Shown here one piece after another: positions 1-11,887 of a stretch of 50,050 nucleotides of DNA. The notes beneath the pieces are model-generated. The model ran no database searches, was not told the DNA's origin, and was given only the letters and a program-made list of their open reading frames with translations. The translations under genes were made by a program, and so were the position numbers. The DNA is from Ophiocordyceps camponoti-saundersi (nom. inval.). Taxonomy: Eukaryota > Ascomycota > Sordariomycetes > Hypocreales > Ophiocordycipitaceae. Positions within the stretch are counted from its first letter, which is position 1. Every line of letters starts with the position of its first letter. Location of the stretch: positions 1-50,050 of the forward strand of contig PDHQ01000259.1 in NCBI GenBank assembly GCA_003339415.1. Reading direction: 5' to 3'.

Positions 1-1011
1 TTTTTCTTCTTCTTCGACTTCTTCGTCGTCCGTATTTAATTCCGTAACGCGGTTCTTCGTAAAATTTACCGCCTTTTTCGTAGTTTTTCGGCCCGGCTTA
101 TAATACGGATTTTTTATAGTTTTTAACATAGGACCGATAGGAGTATTCACGAGAGCCTATACCGTATCCTTCGTTTTTCGTTCTTTCCGGGCTTTTAATA
201 AAGCCTTTGTTTGCTATGTTTTTCTCTTTTCTTCCGAAGAAGTATCCTTTTGTTCCCACCAGTTAGGGGCTTTATAGGGGTGTAAATACCAGCATAAATC
301 GGCTTTATGCCCTTTGTTTTTGCAATTCGGGCAAAAAACAATCTCTTTCTTCTTCTTATACGGCTTTTTACCTTTATAAGAGGTTTGAAAAACCTTCTCG
401 GAAGAAGAGGCGTTGCGTTTTTCTTCGTCGATAAGTGACGAGAAGAGGGACTCGAGGGTATACGCCTTTTCGTCGTTTCGTAAGGCTTATATAATATTCG
501 TAATAAAGCCTCGATATTCGTTTCGTAAGCCCGTAAGCGTAAGGCTTATTATAACGATTTCGGGTATTTCGATATCCCTAGAAAGAAGCTCTTCGTAGCT
601 TGATTTTATCTTATTTAGGTAGACTTCTATATTACCTTCCGTATAATACGTATTAAAGAGATCTCCTATAAGAAGGAAATTCGACGTAAAGGAAGAGGGA
701 TTATAGAGGTCTTTTAACCTATCCCACGCAGTTTTAGCATCTTTAATATACTTTATTTACGTAAGGGGACCGTCTTCGACGAATAGCCTTATAAGGGCTA
801 GCGCGTCTTCGGTTTTAACGTTCCCTTCTTACTAAATAGCAAGCTAAAGTTTCTCGCGAACGAGGGCACTTTCTATACGAAGGGCCCACGCAGGATAATT
901 CTTAGAGCCCTGAAGCTTAGAAAAATCGTATCGAACCTTAGAAGATATATTTTTTAGCTGTGGAATAGCTTGTCTGTCCACGGGTATTTTTTCAGATTTT
1001 TTCTGATTTAT
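1..1011 (-). pseudogene. Ty1/copia-type retrotransposon gag, RIP-interrupted, runs off the window edge
   Basis: One minus-strand frame stays in register for about 337 codons, from a likely RIPed start codon (ATA for ATG, complement of 1009-1011) to position 1. It is broken by seven TAG/TAA codons (complements of 844-846, 832-834, 829-831, 757-759, 487-489, 214-216 and 157-159) and by no frameshift. The N-terminal part reads KLQGSKNYPAWALRIESAL, the signature of copia gag. The middle has AWDRLKDLYN and the later part LFSSLIDEEKRN, as in the gag/UBN2 family. A complete zinc knuckle CPNCKNKGHKADLC (CX2CX4HX4C) lies at 333-292 on this strand, followed by a basic and then acidic C-terminal stretch. 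Gag packages the element's RNA in virus-like particles. The protease, integrase and reverse transcriptase would lie to the left, outside the window. The stops fit C-to-T change of CAG/CAA or G-to-A change of TGG. The element is much less mutated than the DNA beyond 1,570, so it is probably younger. Confidence 0.86.
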
Positions 1012-1568
1012 TTTAGGATTTTTTTAGCAAGAAGAATTGCTACTATATAAGTGCAGATAGAAATCTGACGGCACTTTCGATCGTTTCGAGGTCGGGAAGA
1101 TAATTAATTGTCGGATAGTAGAGGAATGGATAATGGGATTGTATGTCGTGGAAGCGCGATCAAAATAGATTAGAATGGTGGTGGTTTTGCAATAATGGGT
1201 TAATAATGGAATTGTTTAGAGAGTAGAGAAGAAGGTGATTGATTGAATTGCTGTCTACCAAGTAGCAGGAAATCCTCTTCACTAAATACTTAATTGCTCA
1301 TGAACGCAGTGACCTTTCAGATCGGAAAGAGGGTCATTCTATTCGTCAGAGAATAGTATATTAAGGGGTGCTTTCGGGTTTCCGGAAAGTACTATCGTTA
1401 ATTTAATATTCGGCTTTCCGTGTTACCTATTATTTGTAATCTCGTAACGTGTGATTGTAACGGCGGCAATAGCGGCTCTTTAACACGTAGAAGGTCTGTG
1501 TTATTCTTAGCCTTAGAGAGGCCGAAGCCTTGTGCCTTGTGCGCGTACAAAAGATAATAAAGGTAACA
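1012..1568 (-). repeat. Putative 5' LTR and leader of the copia element
   Basis: This stretch lies directly upstream of the gag relic. It contains near-normal sequence at about 1,130-1,330, with many intact CA/TG dinucleotides and pyrimidine-rich tracts on the minus strand. That is what a fungal LTR promoter and transcription start region looks like. The minus-strand sequence beginning at 1568 starts TGTTACC, a plausible LTR terminus (TG...CA type). The composition changes abruptly there: to the right CA and TG almost vanish. The inner LTR edge and the primer binding site could not be fixed, and no second LTR is visible, so the LTR call rests on position and composition. Confidence 0.5.
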
Positions 1569-3600
1569 AAGTATTGTTATTCGTATTAGTGCTTTAAAAT
1601 AATAACCCTAGTTATTTAATTATATAGATAGTATAGTAAAATACTAGATTTTCTATAATATATTATAAAGTGGATATCTTATTTTTATACTAGTTATTTA
1701 TACTATTATTATTTATTATAAAGAATAAAAATTATTATAAGCACTTATAAGTAAAAGGGCGCCACGAATCTCGAGTATTAAGAGGCCGTCTAATAACTTA
1801 TATTATAAAGCTAAACTAGTAAAAGAAACGTATTAATTAGTAAGTTAGGGAGTAAAATAAGATAATAATTATATATAAAAGGAGGGAGGGAGATTATTTA
1901 AGTTATGAGAGTGCTAGATAGTATCTTTTAGTATTTTTTAATATAGAATATTAAGCTTATAATAGTTAGAAATCCTTATTAGATAGGTTATAAGGGAGCG
2001 GTTTTACGTTAAAATACTATCTTTTAATAATAAGCAGTGCTCTCCACGTTACTATTTATACTTAACTAGATATTACATATACGGTTAGTAAGCTTATAAG
2101 GTTACGCTTAAACTTAAGGCCACGTTATTTCTATAAAATTAAGCGTTGCTTAGCTTATCTTCTTAATACGGCTAATTACGCCCTCTTTTTCGGTCCTAGA
2201 ACTTATATAGCTATCTGCTCGTTAAATTCTTCTTACGCTAATTATCTAAATACTTATAAATTATCTTAGGGTTACTATTTCTAACTTTAAGATAGTAGTA
2301 CTTTTAATTAGAAGGCTATAAAGTAAATAACTATTATAACCTCCTTTATAAAAAGGGAACTCCTAGCCTTTTCTAAGGCCGCTAAGGAATAATAAGCCCT
2401 ATCCCGCTTAATTAAAGAACTTAGTATTTAAATAATAGGTATCTCGATACTTTAATATAATAATTAGCGTATAATTATACTCCTAACTAAACCTCCCGCG
2501 AAATTTTAAATAAACCTCCGATATATTAATATTTATAATTACTAGTTATAATAAGAGGTATAAGATAAACGCTTTAAAATCCGCTAGATTGCCTTCGTAA
2601 ATAACTTTACGGATAGCTTTATAAAAGCCTTGCCTACTAAAGCTTTACTTTTTTTCCGCGAGCGTATTAGGGTTTTACCTTTACCTTACTAACTTCCTTC
2701 TCTTTTCTTCTATTTCTTTCTTTTATTATAAACTCTTTCTTTCCTATATTTTTTACTACGTTTCTTTACGTTATACTTTTTACTTTAAGGAAACTATAGT
2801 AAATTACTATAATATTAAGAATATATGCGATTATTTCCCCTTTCTTTTCCCCTTTTTCTTATCTCCCTATACCCTTATATTATCTATATATAAGGGAATA
2901 TATTAAGGCTACTAACTTAATAAGCTAGGTTAAGGCTAGTATAACGCAAAACCGCCTATAAATTTATAATAGTATTATCGAAACTCGAGCCTCCTAATAA
3001 TAAACTAGTTAGGTAATTATAGGGGCGCTCTATAATAATATAATTAGTATAATAACCGCTAAAAACGCCCGGGACCTTAATATAGTAATATATAGCGAGT
3101 AGAAAAGTTAGGTTCTTATATTTAGCGTAAGAATAAATAATCTTACCTTAGCTTATTATAAGAATTCTTTATAGCTAGTTAGGGAAGCGTAAGAGTAACG
3201 TAATCTAACGCTAATAAGTAATATAAGCGGGATTATACGCGATCGAGATAATCGGGTTTCTAAGTAGCAGCATAGCTGCTACGCGCGCTTCCGCGTCCTA
3301 ATAATAGTTATTCCTATTCCTTTCTTACTTTACTAAGTTTACTTACGTTAGTAGTAAGATATTAAAGTCTTTTAGATAACTTAAGGTCTCTTATTCTAAA
3401 AGTATAAAATATTTTTTAATTATTTCCCTTACGAACGGTAATAGCGCTAAACGGTAATCTTAGGAACTTAATAACCTTATTACCTAGCTTAAGATAGTAT
3501 ACCTTTATTATAATATTTCCTCGGAATATAGAAATAACGAACTATACGGTAAAGGCTAAAAGAAAAATAATTTTTCAGGTTTAAAATAACGGGGTAGATA
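1569..3600. other. Heavily RIPed DNA, no recognisable gene
   Basis: AT-rich sequence with almost no CA/TG. Stops are dense in all frames I read. The best coding hint is on the plus strand around 2,341-2,690, where a frame gives FSKAAKE then ALSRLIKELSI and later IAFVNNFTDSFIKALPTKAL. The first part faintly resembles the helix-turn-helix of pogo-like transposases, but about 12% of codons are stops, so this is weak. No RNA gene, LTR or tandem array was seen. A small hairpin at 3,264-3,282 is listed separately. Confidence 0.4.
3264..3282. repeat. Short perfect hairpin rich in surviving CAG/CTG
   Basis: The arms GTAGCAG (3264-3270) and CTGCTAC (3276-3282) are perfect inverted repeats around a 5-base loop. 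It stands out because CAG/CTG dinucleotides are otherwise nearly eliminated here. It may be an element terminus, or it may simply reflect the GCA/TGC context that RIP seems to spare in this window. Confidence 0.45.
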
Positions 3601-3609
3601 AAGTTAAAA

Positions 3610-4318
3610 ATAGTAGAATTTTCCTACGCGCGCCGAATTTTTCGTTTCTATTTATAAGCGGGCCCTAGTTTACTAATTTATAACGCTATTATTTCCTTTC
3701 TATCTTTTAAAGTTATAATATTTTCCTTTTAGACGCTTTTCTTATATTTTTCTATAGTTTATTATTTACGCTAAAGACTATTTATAATACTCCCTAAAAC
3801 GCTTACTTTATATATATTTCGGTACCTTCTTATATGCGTCCTTAGCCGACTAATTAGCTTTCGAGATTACTATACTTATTATCGATAATCTAACTAATAA
3901 GGTTACTAGATTACTAGCCGATAGTACGTACTATTAGTATATACCCTTTTTCGAAATGTTTAATTTTTATACTTCTATAGCTATTTTTTCCTTCCTCTAT
4001 TCTTAGGCTTTAGTATATTTTTTCCGAGGCTTTTCTGCTTCTTTTTTAGCACTAATAGTTTCTTCCTTTCCGGGCCTATTTTTCTTAGCCCCGGAGGGGG
4101 TATATTAGGGGTAGGGAAGTAAGTATAAGGGCGTACGATATATAAAGGCATAGTTTACCGTAAAAGTTAGACCGTATACTTTTAGAAGGTTAGACGATTC
4201 CCTTTTATATATTAACCCTTAGTTTTAATACTTTTAGTTTTATATTTCCCCCCTAGTTTTAGGTAAGCTGGCCTTATACTAAAGTACCTATACCTAGAAG
4301 CTATTAGCTAATATAATA
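3610..4318 (-). repeat. Family E, inverted partial copy (left arm)
   Basis: This segment is the reverse complement of about 6,062-6,740, with many mismatches but collinear over ~650 bp. Shared landmarks are TTAGCACTAATAGTTTC near 4,047 against GAAACTATTAGTGCTAA near 6,331, and GGTTAGACGATTC near 4,187 against GAATCGTCTAACC near 6,187. The differences are mostly C/T and G/A, as expected for independent RIP of two copies. Together with the direct copy that starts near 4,450 it forms a head-to-head arrangement separated by a TA-rich spacer (4,310-4,345). No function is recognisable. Confidence 0.72.
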
Positions 4319-4449
4319 TATATATATATATATATTTATATATATTACTTAGTAAGTAGGTAATATTAAGAGAGGTGCTTTATCTTACTAATAACTTTAT
4401 TATAGTAATATAATATATAGCTTTAGTAGCACTTTTAAATTAAACTATT

Positions 4450-5870
4450 AGGCTATATAAATAGGCTAACTAGTTTTAAGCTATAGCTAGTTAAGGTATA
4501 AACTATAAGGTAGTTAAACTATAGGAGTAATCTAATTAGGTAGCTAATAAAGAAAGGCGTCGTAATCTTAGGTTTTTATTAGTTAACGGAAGAAAGTACG
4601 TAAGTAAGTACTAAAGTCTATTTAAAGTAATAAAGCTATAAAGAGGGTATATAAAATTAAGGGTTAAGGATAGAAATATTAGAAAAATAGCAGAGGAGGT
4701 GTCTAAAGGTAAGAAAACGTAACTTTTAGATATTAGTAAAGGAATAAAAGCGGCGTAGATTAGTAATTCGAAGCGTAAATATATAAATTTAGGAGATTCG
4801 TTACGCTGCGTAAAAAAATCCTTTCTTATTAACTTAACTTTATTTATCGTTATTATAAAGGCGTAAAATCTTTATTTTTTTTCTTTGCGATTAGGATTCT
4901 CGTATTCTTTTATATACTAAGGGTTATTAAGATTTATCGCGCTGCCTAAAAAAATCGTCCCTTTATTAACTTCTTTCTATTTATCGTAAAAAATAGCTAG
5001 AATCTTCGTTTTTTTCTAGCGCTCGCCTTTTATATATCTTACGTTATCCTAAGGGTTATCGTTATATTTATATTATAAGATATCTTTATCGAAGACTTAT
5101 AAAGTTATCGATTTTCCTAAATCCTTATTTAGGCCGATTAGAAAGCGTATCCGGAACGGTAATCTTTACTATATATTATAAACGGTATTAGGGAATTCTA
5201 ATAAGATACTTAAGTAATATACTACTAACGTAAGTATTTTAAGCTATAGTTTAGGGAAAAGCGATAAATAATAAGATAAAATAGGACGATAAGGAGAGGG
5301 TTATAGCTAAAAAGTCGAAGAGAGCCGTGACTATTTGCCTAGCTTTTAATAACTTAGATATTACGAATTAGAAACGAATCGCTCGCCTTCTTAGGATATC
5401 TAACTAGATATAAGGGATTATAGTAATTAGTTATAGAGACGTGGTTAATCTATATAAGAAATATAAAGATAAAAGCGTGCCCTAGCTATTTTAAGAATAT
5501 ATTAAGGTTACCAGGGCCTTTAGAGATTAATATACTAATTATATTATTATAAGAAATCTATATTATAAGAGTATATCGGAGTCCTCCGGTTCCTTAGAAG
5601 GGAACGGTTTCGATATCTATTTAGAGGCTTAGAGGCACTAGACGCGTCCTAGTAAGATATATAATAGATAGCTAAGGTTATAACGGCGCGCAGGGAGGGG
5701 TATAGAAAATAAATATTAATAGAATATAATAATAAAGGAAGTTACTAAAGATAAAGAGTCTTAAATAGTAAAGGTATACTATAATAGCTCTTATAAGAAG
5801 ACTATTATTATAATAAGGTAATAAAGAAGTAAAATATATATATATAAGTATAATAATAAGGAGGCTAAGC
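4450..5870 (+). pseudogene. Family E, direct copy 1, coding relic of unknown function
   Basis: Collinear with copies at 6,062-7,760 and 8,690-9,800. At about 5,270-5,650 one plus-strand frame is shared by all three copies without net frameshift. It includes KRIARLLRIS, then a region aligning as SYRDVVNLY / SYKEVVR / SYKEVVNRY, and a YTNYIII / YTNYIII / YANYIII block. Conservation of amino acids between copies that differ widely in DNA argues for a former protein-coding gene. Its stop codons are TAA or TAG, none TGA. I do not recognise the family. It has no visible start, signal or metal motif, since Met, Cys, His, Gln and Trp codons are all removed by RIP. Confidence 0.55.
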
Positions 5871-6061
5871 TTAAGCTATATAGCTATAAGGGAAGAAGAA
5901 GGGGCCCGCTAGCTAGGTTATATAAGTACTTACTAAGTAGCTGCCTATATATATACTATTTATAGGTATTTATCGGGTATGCTAGATAGCGTAGATAAAA
6001 GGAATACTAAGATATAAACTTAATAAATAAATAAAACTATATTTTATTTACTTACTTAAGT

Positions 6062-7760
6062 TAAGCTAATCCCTAATATATATACCTTCTAAGTATAGGT
6101 ATCTTAGTATAAAGCTAGCGTACTTAAAATAAAAGGGGAAATATAAGAATAGAGGTATTAAAAATAAGGGTCGATATATAAAAGAGAATCGTCTAACCTT
6201 TTAAAAGTATATAGTCTAACCCTCGCAGTAAACTATACTTCTATATATTATATATACGCTCTTAGTACCCTCTCTACTACCCCTAATATATACCCTCCGA
6301 GGATAGGGAAAACTAAACCCGGAAAAAGAGAAACTATTAGTGCTAAAAAAGAGGCAGAAAGCCGAGGAAAAAATATTAAAGCTATAAGAGAGAGGGAAGA
6401 AAAATAATATAATACTAAAAAAAAAAACTCGAAAAATTAAATAGCAGGTATATACCGGTAGTATATACTATTAGTATAGTAATCTAGTAAGCTTATTAGT
6501 TAAACTATCGGTAATAAGTCCGCTAGTTTTAAAAGCTAATTAGTTAGTTTAAGTTAAACGTAAAAAGGTACTAAAGTATATTCTAAGTAAGTAGTTTAAA
6601 GAGTTATTATATAGATTCTTTTAGCATAAATAGAAAATAGTAAAAAAATATAAGAAAAGTATTTAGAAGGAAAAAATCGTAATTTTAAAAGTTAGAGAAG
6701 GAATAAAAGCGTAAGAAATTAGTAATTTAAAATATAAACGTATAAAAATTAGGATATTTATTATACTATATAGGGAATCCTCTCTTATTAAGTTTACTTT
6801 ATTTACTATTATAAAAATATTAAAATCTTCGTTTCCTTTCTTATAGTAGCGATTTACGTTTTCTTCTAAATCCTATAAGGTATTGAGATTCGTTATATAG
6901 CCCGAAAAACACTCCTATTATTAACTTTACTTTATTTATCGTAAGGAGAGGGTAAAATCTTCGGTTTTCCGTTTTCGCGGCCGCCTTTTAGGTATTCTTC
7001 TATATCCTAAAGGTTATCTTTTCCTCGAGATCGTAAGATATCCGCGTAGTAGACTCTCGTAAATATAGATTTCCTAAAATTACTATTTAGGAGGATTAAG
7101 AAAACTATTAAGAAGGAGGAGATCTTCTATAGCTTAGAAACGATATTAGCAAACTTTATTATAAGGCTTAAGTATTATATAATAAATATAAGTTTATTAA
7201 ATAGTTATTTAAAGAAAGCGAGAAATATTAAGAAAAAATAAAATAGCGAGGAGAGGGTAATAGCTTTACTTACGAAGAGGAACTTAAGTATTACTATACC
7301 TCTTAATAACCGGAATAATATAAACGAGAGATATATCGCTAGTATTCTTAGGATACTTAACTAAATATAAAGGATTATAATAGCTAGTTATAAAGAGGTA
7401 GTTAGATAATGCTATAAATATAGTAATAAAAGCGTATATTAAGCGTTCGTAAACTATATTAGAGTTATAAGGGAGTTTAGGGATCGATATACTAATTATA
7501 TTATTATAGGAACTCTATACGTTAGGAACGAGGGTAAATCGCTAAATTACTTAGAAAGAACCGTTTAGACGTTAAATAGAGGCTTAGAGTAGCTAGCCGC
7601 GTCCTAGCGGGATATATTATAAATACTTAAAGTTATAAGGTAGCGAAAAGGGGAGTATATTAAAAGAATATAGATAGTAAGTTATAATAAAAAAAGTGCC
7701 TAAAGAGGAATCTTCTAAGAATCTTAAAAATATATTATCTATAAGTATTAAATAAGCTAG
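6062..7760 (+). pseudogene. Family E, direct copy 2, coding relic of unknown function
   Basis: The longest copy of family E. Its first ~650 bp are matched in inverted orientation by 3,610-4,318. From about 6,560 it parallels copies 1 and 3. The shared frame at about 7,340-7,580 reads SYKEVV, then IRVIREFRDRYTNYIIIG. Copies 1 and 2 are about 1.96 kb apart, copies 2 and 3 about 2.1 kb. The region just downstream (7,760-8,345) continues with a hydrophobic, leucine/isoleucine-rich frame with about 8% stops, which may or may not belong to the same gene. Function unknown. Confidence 0.55.
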
Positions 7761-8184
7761 GTAAGGACGCGTTTTATTACTAAATTACTACGCACGATAC
7801 TTTTAGATTATATTATAAAGTATATGCTAAAAATCTTTTTAAAAGTTTAGCTTTTTATACGCTAGGTTTCTAAATAAGTAAAGGAGATAGTTAGGGTATT
7901 AAGATAATATTTCGAGTATCGTTATTTAGTATTTTAATTAGTATATAGAAGCTATATATTTAACTAGCGAGGAGGCTTATTATATAGTTAGTAGGATTTA
8001 GTTATATTTATTAGCTTATCTAACTATTTAGTAAAGCGCGTTTCCTTTTAACTATAAGCGCGCTATATCTTTACCTTTATAAGAAGTTATATTCGGTATT
8101 AGAAGACGAGGCGTTATAAACTTATTTATTAACGGCGATTATTATAAGTCTTTTATCGCTTATTATATAGCGGTTTAGAGGGGA

Positions 8185-8345
8185 ATTTATTATATAACTT
8201 ACCTTATAAGTATCCCTCTTACTTAGTTAACGCTACTAGCCCTTTTTAAAAGCCTAGTTTAGTAATATAAACTTAGTAAAGTTATTATTCTAATTATAAT
8301 ATTAGGAATATTAACACTTTTATTAATACTACTATTACCTTATAA
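8185..8345 (+). repeat. Family G, copy 1
   Basis: A ~160-bp segment that recurs at 27,460-27,625 and 28,185-28,365. All contain the string CTTACCTTATAAG or CCTACCTTATAAA, followed by CCTCCCTYTTAGTTA-type sequence (here TATCCCTCTTACTTAG) and a shared TATTAGGAAT-like core. In the two right-hand copies the plus-strand frame gives LPYKPP; here the same position gives LPYKYPSYLVNATS. This indicates a shared coding segment of unknown function. Confidence 0.55.
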
Positions 8346-8389
8346 TAGAATCGTAGCGATAGTATATACCTTAATCGTTATTATTATAT

Positions 8390-8690
8390 AAGTATAATAT
8401 ACTTAGAAAGTATTATATATACGTAAATTAGAAGGTACTTTTTTTATAGCTTAAAAGTAAGTATTAGTCTTATAAGTAATAACTAAAAATCTTAAAAAGG
8501 AAACGATCGCTATAAAGTAGTTTAAGGTATATAGCTAAGCGGTAAGATTATAGTATTATTATTTATACTCGCTACTTATAAAAACTATACCGTTTTTTAT
8601 TATATTTTTAGATAAGACTTAAAATACTATATTATTTCTATATACTTTTACTTATAGTATTCTTATAACGCGCAGGTATTATAATCTTAA
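8390..8690 (+). repeat. Family F, copy 1
   Basis: Shares with 45,840-46,100 and 48,430-48,720 the ordered landmarks AAGTATTAGTCTTATAAG, TACTCGCTACTTATAA and TTATTATATTTTTAGATAA. Here it sits between family G copy 1 and family E copy 3. It has no coding frame that I can support. It may be the 3' untranslated or terminal part of a larger element. Confidence 0.55.
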
Positions 8691-9794
8691 GTTTTAATTA
8701 ATTAGTAGAGAAGAGCATATAGGTAAGTAGCGAAGTTTATCTAAAGTAATATAGCTATAAAGATAGTATATAAAATCGGGCGTAAAAGATAAAAATACTC
8801 GTAAAATAGTAAAGGAGGTATTTAAAGAAAAGAGATTATAATTTATAAATATAGTAAGGGAATAAATATATAATAACTTAGTAATTAAAGCTATATATAT
8901 ATAAAATATAGAAATTAGTTATATAGCGTGGAAAAAAATCCTCTCTCTGTTAAGTTTACTTTATTTATTATTAGAAATAGGTAGTATTTAGTATTTTTTT
9001 CCTCGCGCACGCTTTTTAAGTATTTTATAATTTCTTAAGAGTTATTATTATATTAAGATCGCAAAATATCGTCGTCTAAAACTTATATAGCGGTAAACTT
9101 CCTAGGATCCCTATTCGGGTAGATTATAAAAAGCGTATATAACGGGAAGCTTTACTATACGCTAGGAATAATATTAGCAGATTCCGCTAAAAAACTTAAG
9201 TACTATACGATAAACGTAAGTTTAGGAGAAATTTATTTCAGAAAAGCGGGAAATAACGAGGTAAAATAAGATTAGGAGAGCTAGGTAATAGCTATACTGC
9301 TAAAAAGAAATATAACTCTTATAATAGTTATTAATAACCTAAATAATATAGATTAAATATATATTACTCGCCTCTTTAGGTAGTATAACTAGATATAAGG
9401 TATTATAATAGCTAGTTATAAGGAGGTAGTTAATCGATACCGCTATTATTATAATAATAAGGTGCCCTAAGTATTCTATAACTATATTATTATATATAGG
9501 GCGTTTAGGAACTAATACGCTAATTATATTATTATAGGGAATTCCTATAATAAGAGCAGGTTTTCCAAATTATTAGACGGAACTATAGCAAACTCTATTA
9601 AGATAGCTAAAGCTAATAAGCACGTCTCGGGATAAAGTATAATATATCGCTAAAGTTATAAAGTAATATAAGCGAGAGTATAAAAAGAAAATATAAATAG
9701 CGAATAATAATATAGAAAATTACTAAAAGGGAATTATCTAAAAGTTATAGGAGCGTATTATTTAAGTATCTTAAAATAAAGATACCTTTATATA
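8690..9794 (+). pseudogene. Family E, direct copy 3, coding relic of unknown function
   Basis: Parallels copies 1 and 2 from its first bases to about 9,790. The shared frame at about 9,365-9,610 includes GIIIASYKEVVNRYRYYYNNKVP, in which SYKEVVNRY is the best conserved block of the family, then RAFRN and YANYIIIGNSYNKS. Stops are TAA/TAG only. The right end adjoins a minus-strand relic at 9,795. Confidence 0.52.
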
Positions 9795-10140
9795 TTAGGC
9801 GCTTAAAGTACCCTGCTTATTAATCGCGCCCGCCTCTAGAAATATAACTATAAGGTTAAGATAGGTAACCTAAATATTTAGCTTCTCGCTCTTTTCCCGC
9901 ACGCTAATAGTTTTAATCGCACGCCCCGCTACCTCGCGCGCCTTAAGCAGCTTACTTATATATATTTAGAAAGATATATACGCGATAAATAGCGCTAATA
10001 ACTAAGCCTAGCTAAGGAGTAGCTGCTTATAGTCGCTCGCTATCTACGAAGCGTACGCGTCGAGCGTAATTATCTTATAAACCTTAACCGAAGCCTTCTT
10101 CTTTTTTTTCGTTACGCTAGCTATTTACCGCTAAAGCCGG
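9795..10140 (-). pseudogene. Coding relic of unknown function, minus strand
   Basis: A minus-strand frame ending at a TAA (complement of 9795-9797) has only about five internal TAA/TAG in roughly 110 codons (about 4-5%, against 12-18% in non-coding frames nearby). It reads KKKKKASVKVYKIITLDAYAS near its start and EKSEKLNI, then VTYLNLIVIFLEAGAINKQG, near its end. It keeps two Gln codons (CAG), unusual in this window. The surrounding stretch is GC-richer than average. I do not recognise the protein. Confidence 0.5.
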
Positions 10141-10768
10141 GCTCCTTATTAAAGCTAGGTTTAGAGTAGGATAAGTAAAGTAAGTAGGTAGCTTATAAGA
10201 TTTTCTTAAGCGCCCCGAGACCGCCGCCGCTAATTTAAAGTTCGGCGTTATTTTACTCTCTTTTTATATCGCTTATATTCTTTATCGCTTAATCGTTACT
10301 TTTTTATAACTTTAAGATAATATTATTTATATCTATATTACTATTAATAAGAGTAGCACCTCCGTTATCCTTATCTAAGTATAGATAAGCTATATTACTA
10401 TTTTTATCTTAAAAAGCGAATAGTTAAGGCTAAGGCTAAACTTCCGCTTCTACGCGTTAATATTAAATACTTTATATTTAATAATATCCCGCGTTTTATA
10501 TAATTTAGTTATATCCTTAACTAAATTATCGGCTATTTAACTATTATAATATAAGCTACTAATATTAGCTAAGTTATTAATAATAATAAATACGCTATAC
10601 TTTTTAACCTTATAGATATTACTAGCTATAAAATAACTATTACTAAACTTAATAATTACGCGCTATAAGTATCCGCTACTATTACTTATAAGATATATAT
10701 TAGTATATAGTTATAAAATATAATATAATAAAGGGAAAGCTAGCTTTAGAGTTTTATAATAGTAGCAC

Positions 10769-10978
10769 TTAAACTACTTTTTTAAGTAAACTATTTCGCT
10801 TAGCTTTTTTAGATACTAGCTTTTTATTAGAAGAAGAAGATAATTTATTTTTTAAAGATTTTTTAATACGAATAGTTAGAATATCTTTAACCTTAATACT
10901 TAGGAGCGTAATATTATAGAGGTAACTTAACTAATTATTAGTTATTTTAAAAAGCGGAAGGGGCTAATTTTTAAATAA
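10769..10978 (-). pseudogene. Short lysine/serine-rich coding relic, minus strand
   Basis: About 70 codons with two or three internal stops, ending at a TAA (complement of 10769-10771). It reads KDILTIRIKKSLKNKLSSSS and then NKKLVSKKAKRNSLLKK. A basic, low-complexity tail like this is common at the C-terminus of fungal transposases and DNA-binding proteins, but nothing here decides that. The stretch 10,140-10,769 between this and the previous relic has mixed frames and no clear call. Confidence 0.4.
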
Positions 10979-11689
10979 AGCTTATAGTTAGTAAATATAT
11001 AATATAAAAAGGAAAGGAGATAAGGAGAATAAGAAATATAGCTTATAAATATAAGTTTAGATTATTTTTTAACTTTAGTATTTATTATCTTTATATTAAG
11101 TTTAGTATTATTCTCTTTAAGCTTAATATTAGTTTTAGAGTTTTTTTTATAATATTTAGCTTTTATTTTAATATTCGGATATATAAAATAGAAAAGTTAA
11201 TAGAGTAATAACTTATTAGATATAATTAGGTTTTATAAAACTATACCGTTATCGCGGTTATATATTTTTAGAGAATAGCGAAAGGGATAAGAAAGCGCTA
11301 TAAGGAGAAAGTTAGAAAATTTAGTAAAAAATTTTTTAGGAGGTATAAGAATACTTAGTTAGTTAATATAATATAAATATTATAATAGCTACGTTTACTA
11401 AATATTATTATAGAAAGGAGATATTAAGTAAATAATAATATTAGTATTATAAATAAAAATTCTAAGCTACGGAGAAGGAGGGAAAAGAGAAAAACTATAA
11501 TAGGCGAAATCTTAGTAAAATAGTTAGGGGCATATATTAGTAAAAGCTAAGGGGCAGGTAGAAATCTTAATAAAGATAAGATAGTAATTTTTAGTTTCTA
11601 TTAATATTATTCTAAATAATTTTACGATAAGGTAAATAACTAACGTAATATTTAAGTATTTATATACCGAACCCGCTTTACGAACTTAG

Positions 11690-11887
11690 ATATTAATAAA
11701 AGGGACGGGGGAAACGGGAATAGGTATAGGAGCGAGGCGCTTTACTACGTATTTTAGCGAAATAAAAACTATAAAGGAAATAAGTATCTACTTCTATATT
11801 ATAATAAGTATAAGTATAGGGAGTAATATAATTAACCTAAACCTAACTACTAATAGTAAAAGATACTTTTATATTTTATTTTACTTA
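11690..11887 (+). pseudogene. 66-codon stop-free relic, possibly part of a longer gene to 12,307
   Basis: The plus frame is free of stops for 66 codons, against an expected 12-15% stop frequency in this composition. It begins ILIKGTGETGIGIGARRFTT and ends with a TAA at 11,888. The same register continues to a TAA at 12,305, with peptides such as YWTPPSFGIRL-like TPPSFGIRLSY and ERFIRGLITKLKSLSGIP, but at about 10% stops, so the extension is uncertain. No family recognised. The glycine-rich start is suggestive of a loop but is not a Walker motif. Confidence 0.42.

Noticed and set aside
413..598. 61-codon plus-strand ORF starting with ATG
   Set aside because: It lies wholly antisense to the well-supported copia gag frame on the minus strand. 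Its Arg/Ser/Lys-rich peptide is a shadow of that frame.
2341..2690. pogo/Tc1-type transposase helix-turn-helix
   Set aside because: A few suggestive residues (SKAAKE, LSRLIKELSI), but stop density is near background and no DDE region follows.
4310..4346. Promoters or origins at the many (TA)n tracts
   Set aside because: TA runs are the direct product of RIP and of composition here; without an intact gene nearby they are not evidence of regulation.
7640..8185. Multi-pass membrane protein (Leu/Ile-rich frame)
   Set aside because: RIP turns Met, Thr, Val and Gln codons into Ile, stop and Tyr codons and inflates hydrophobicity. Stop density is about 8%, too close to background.
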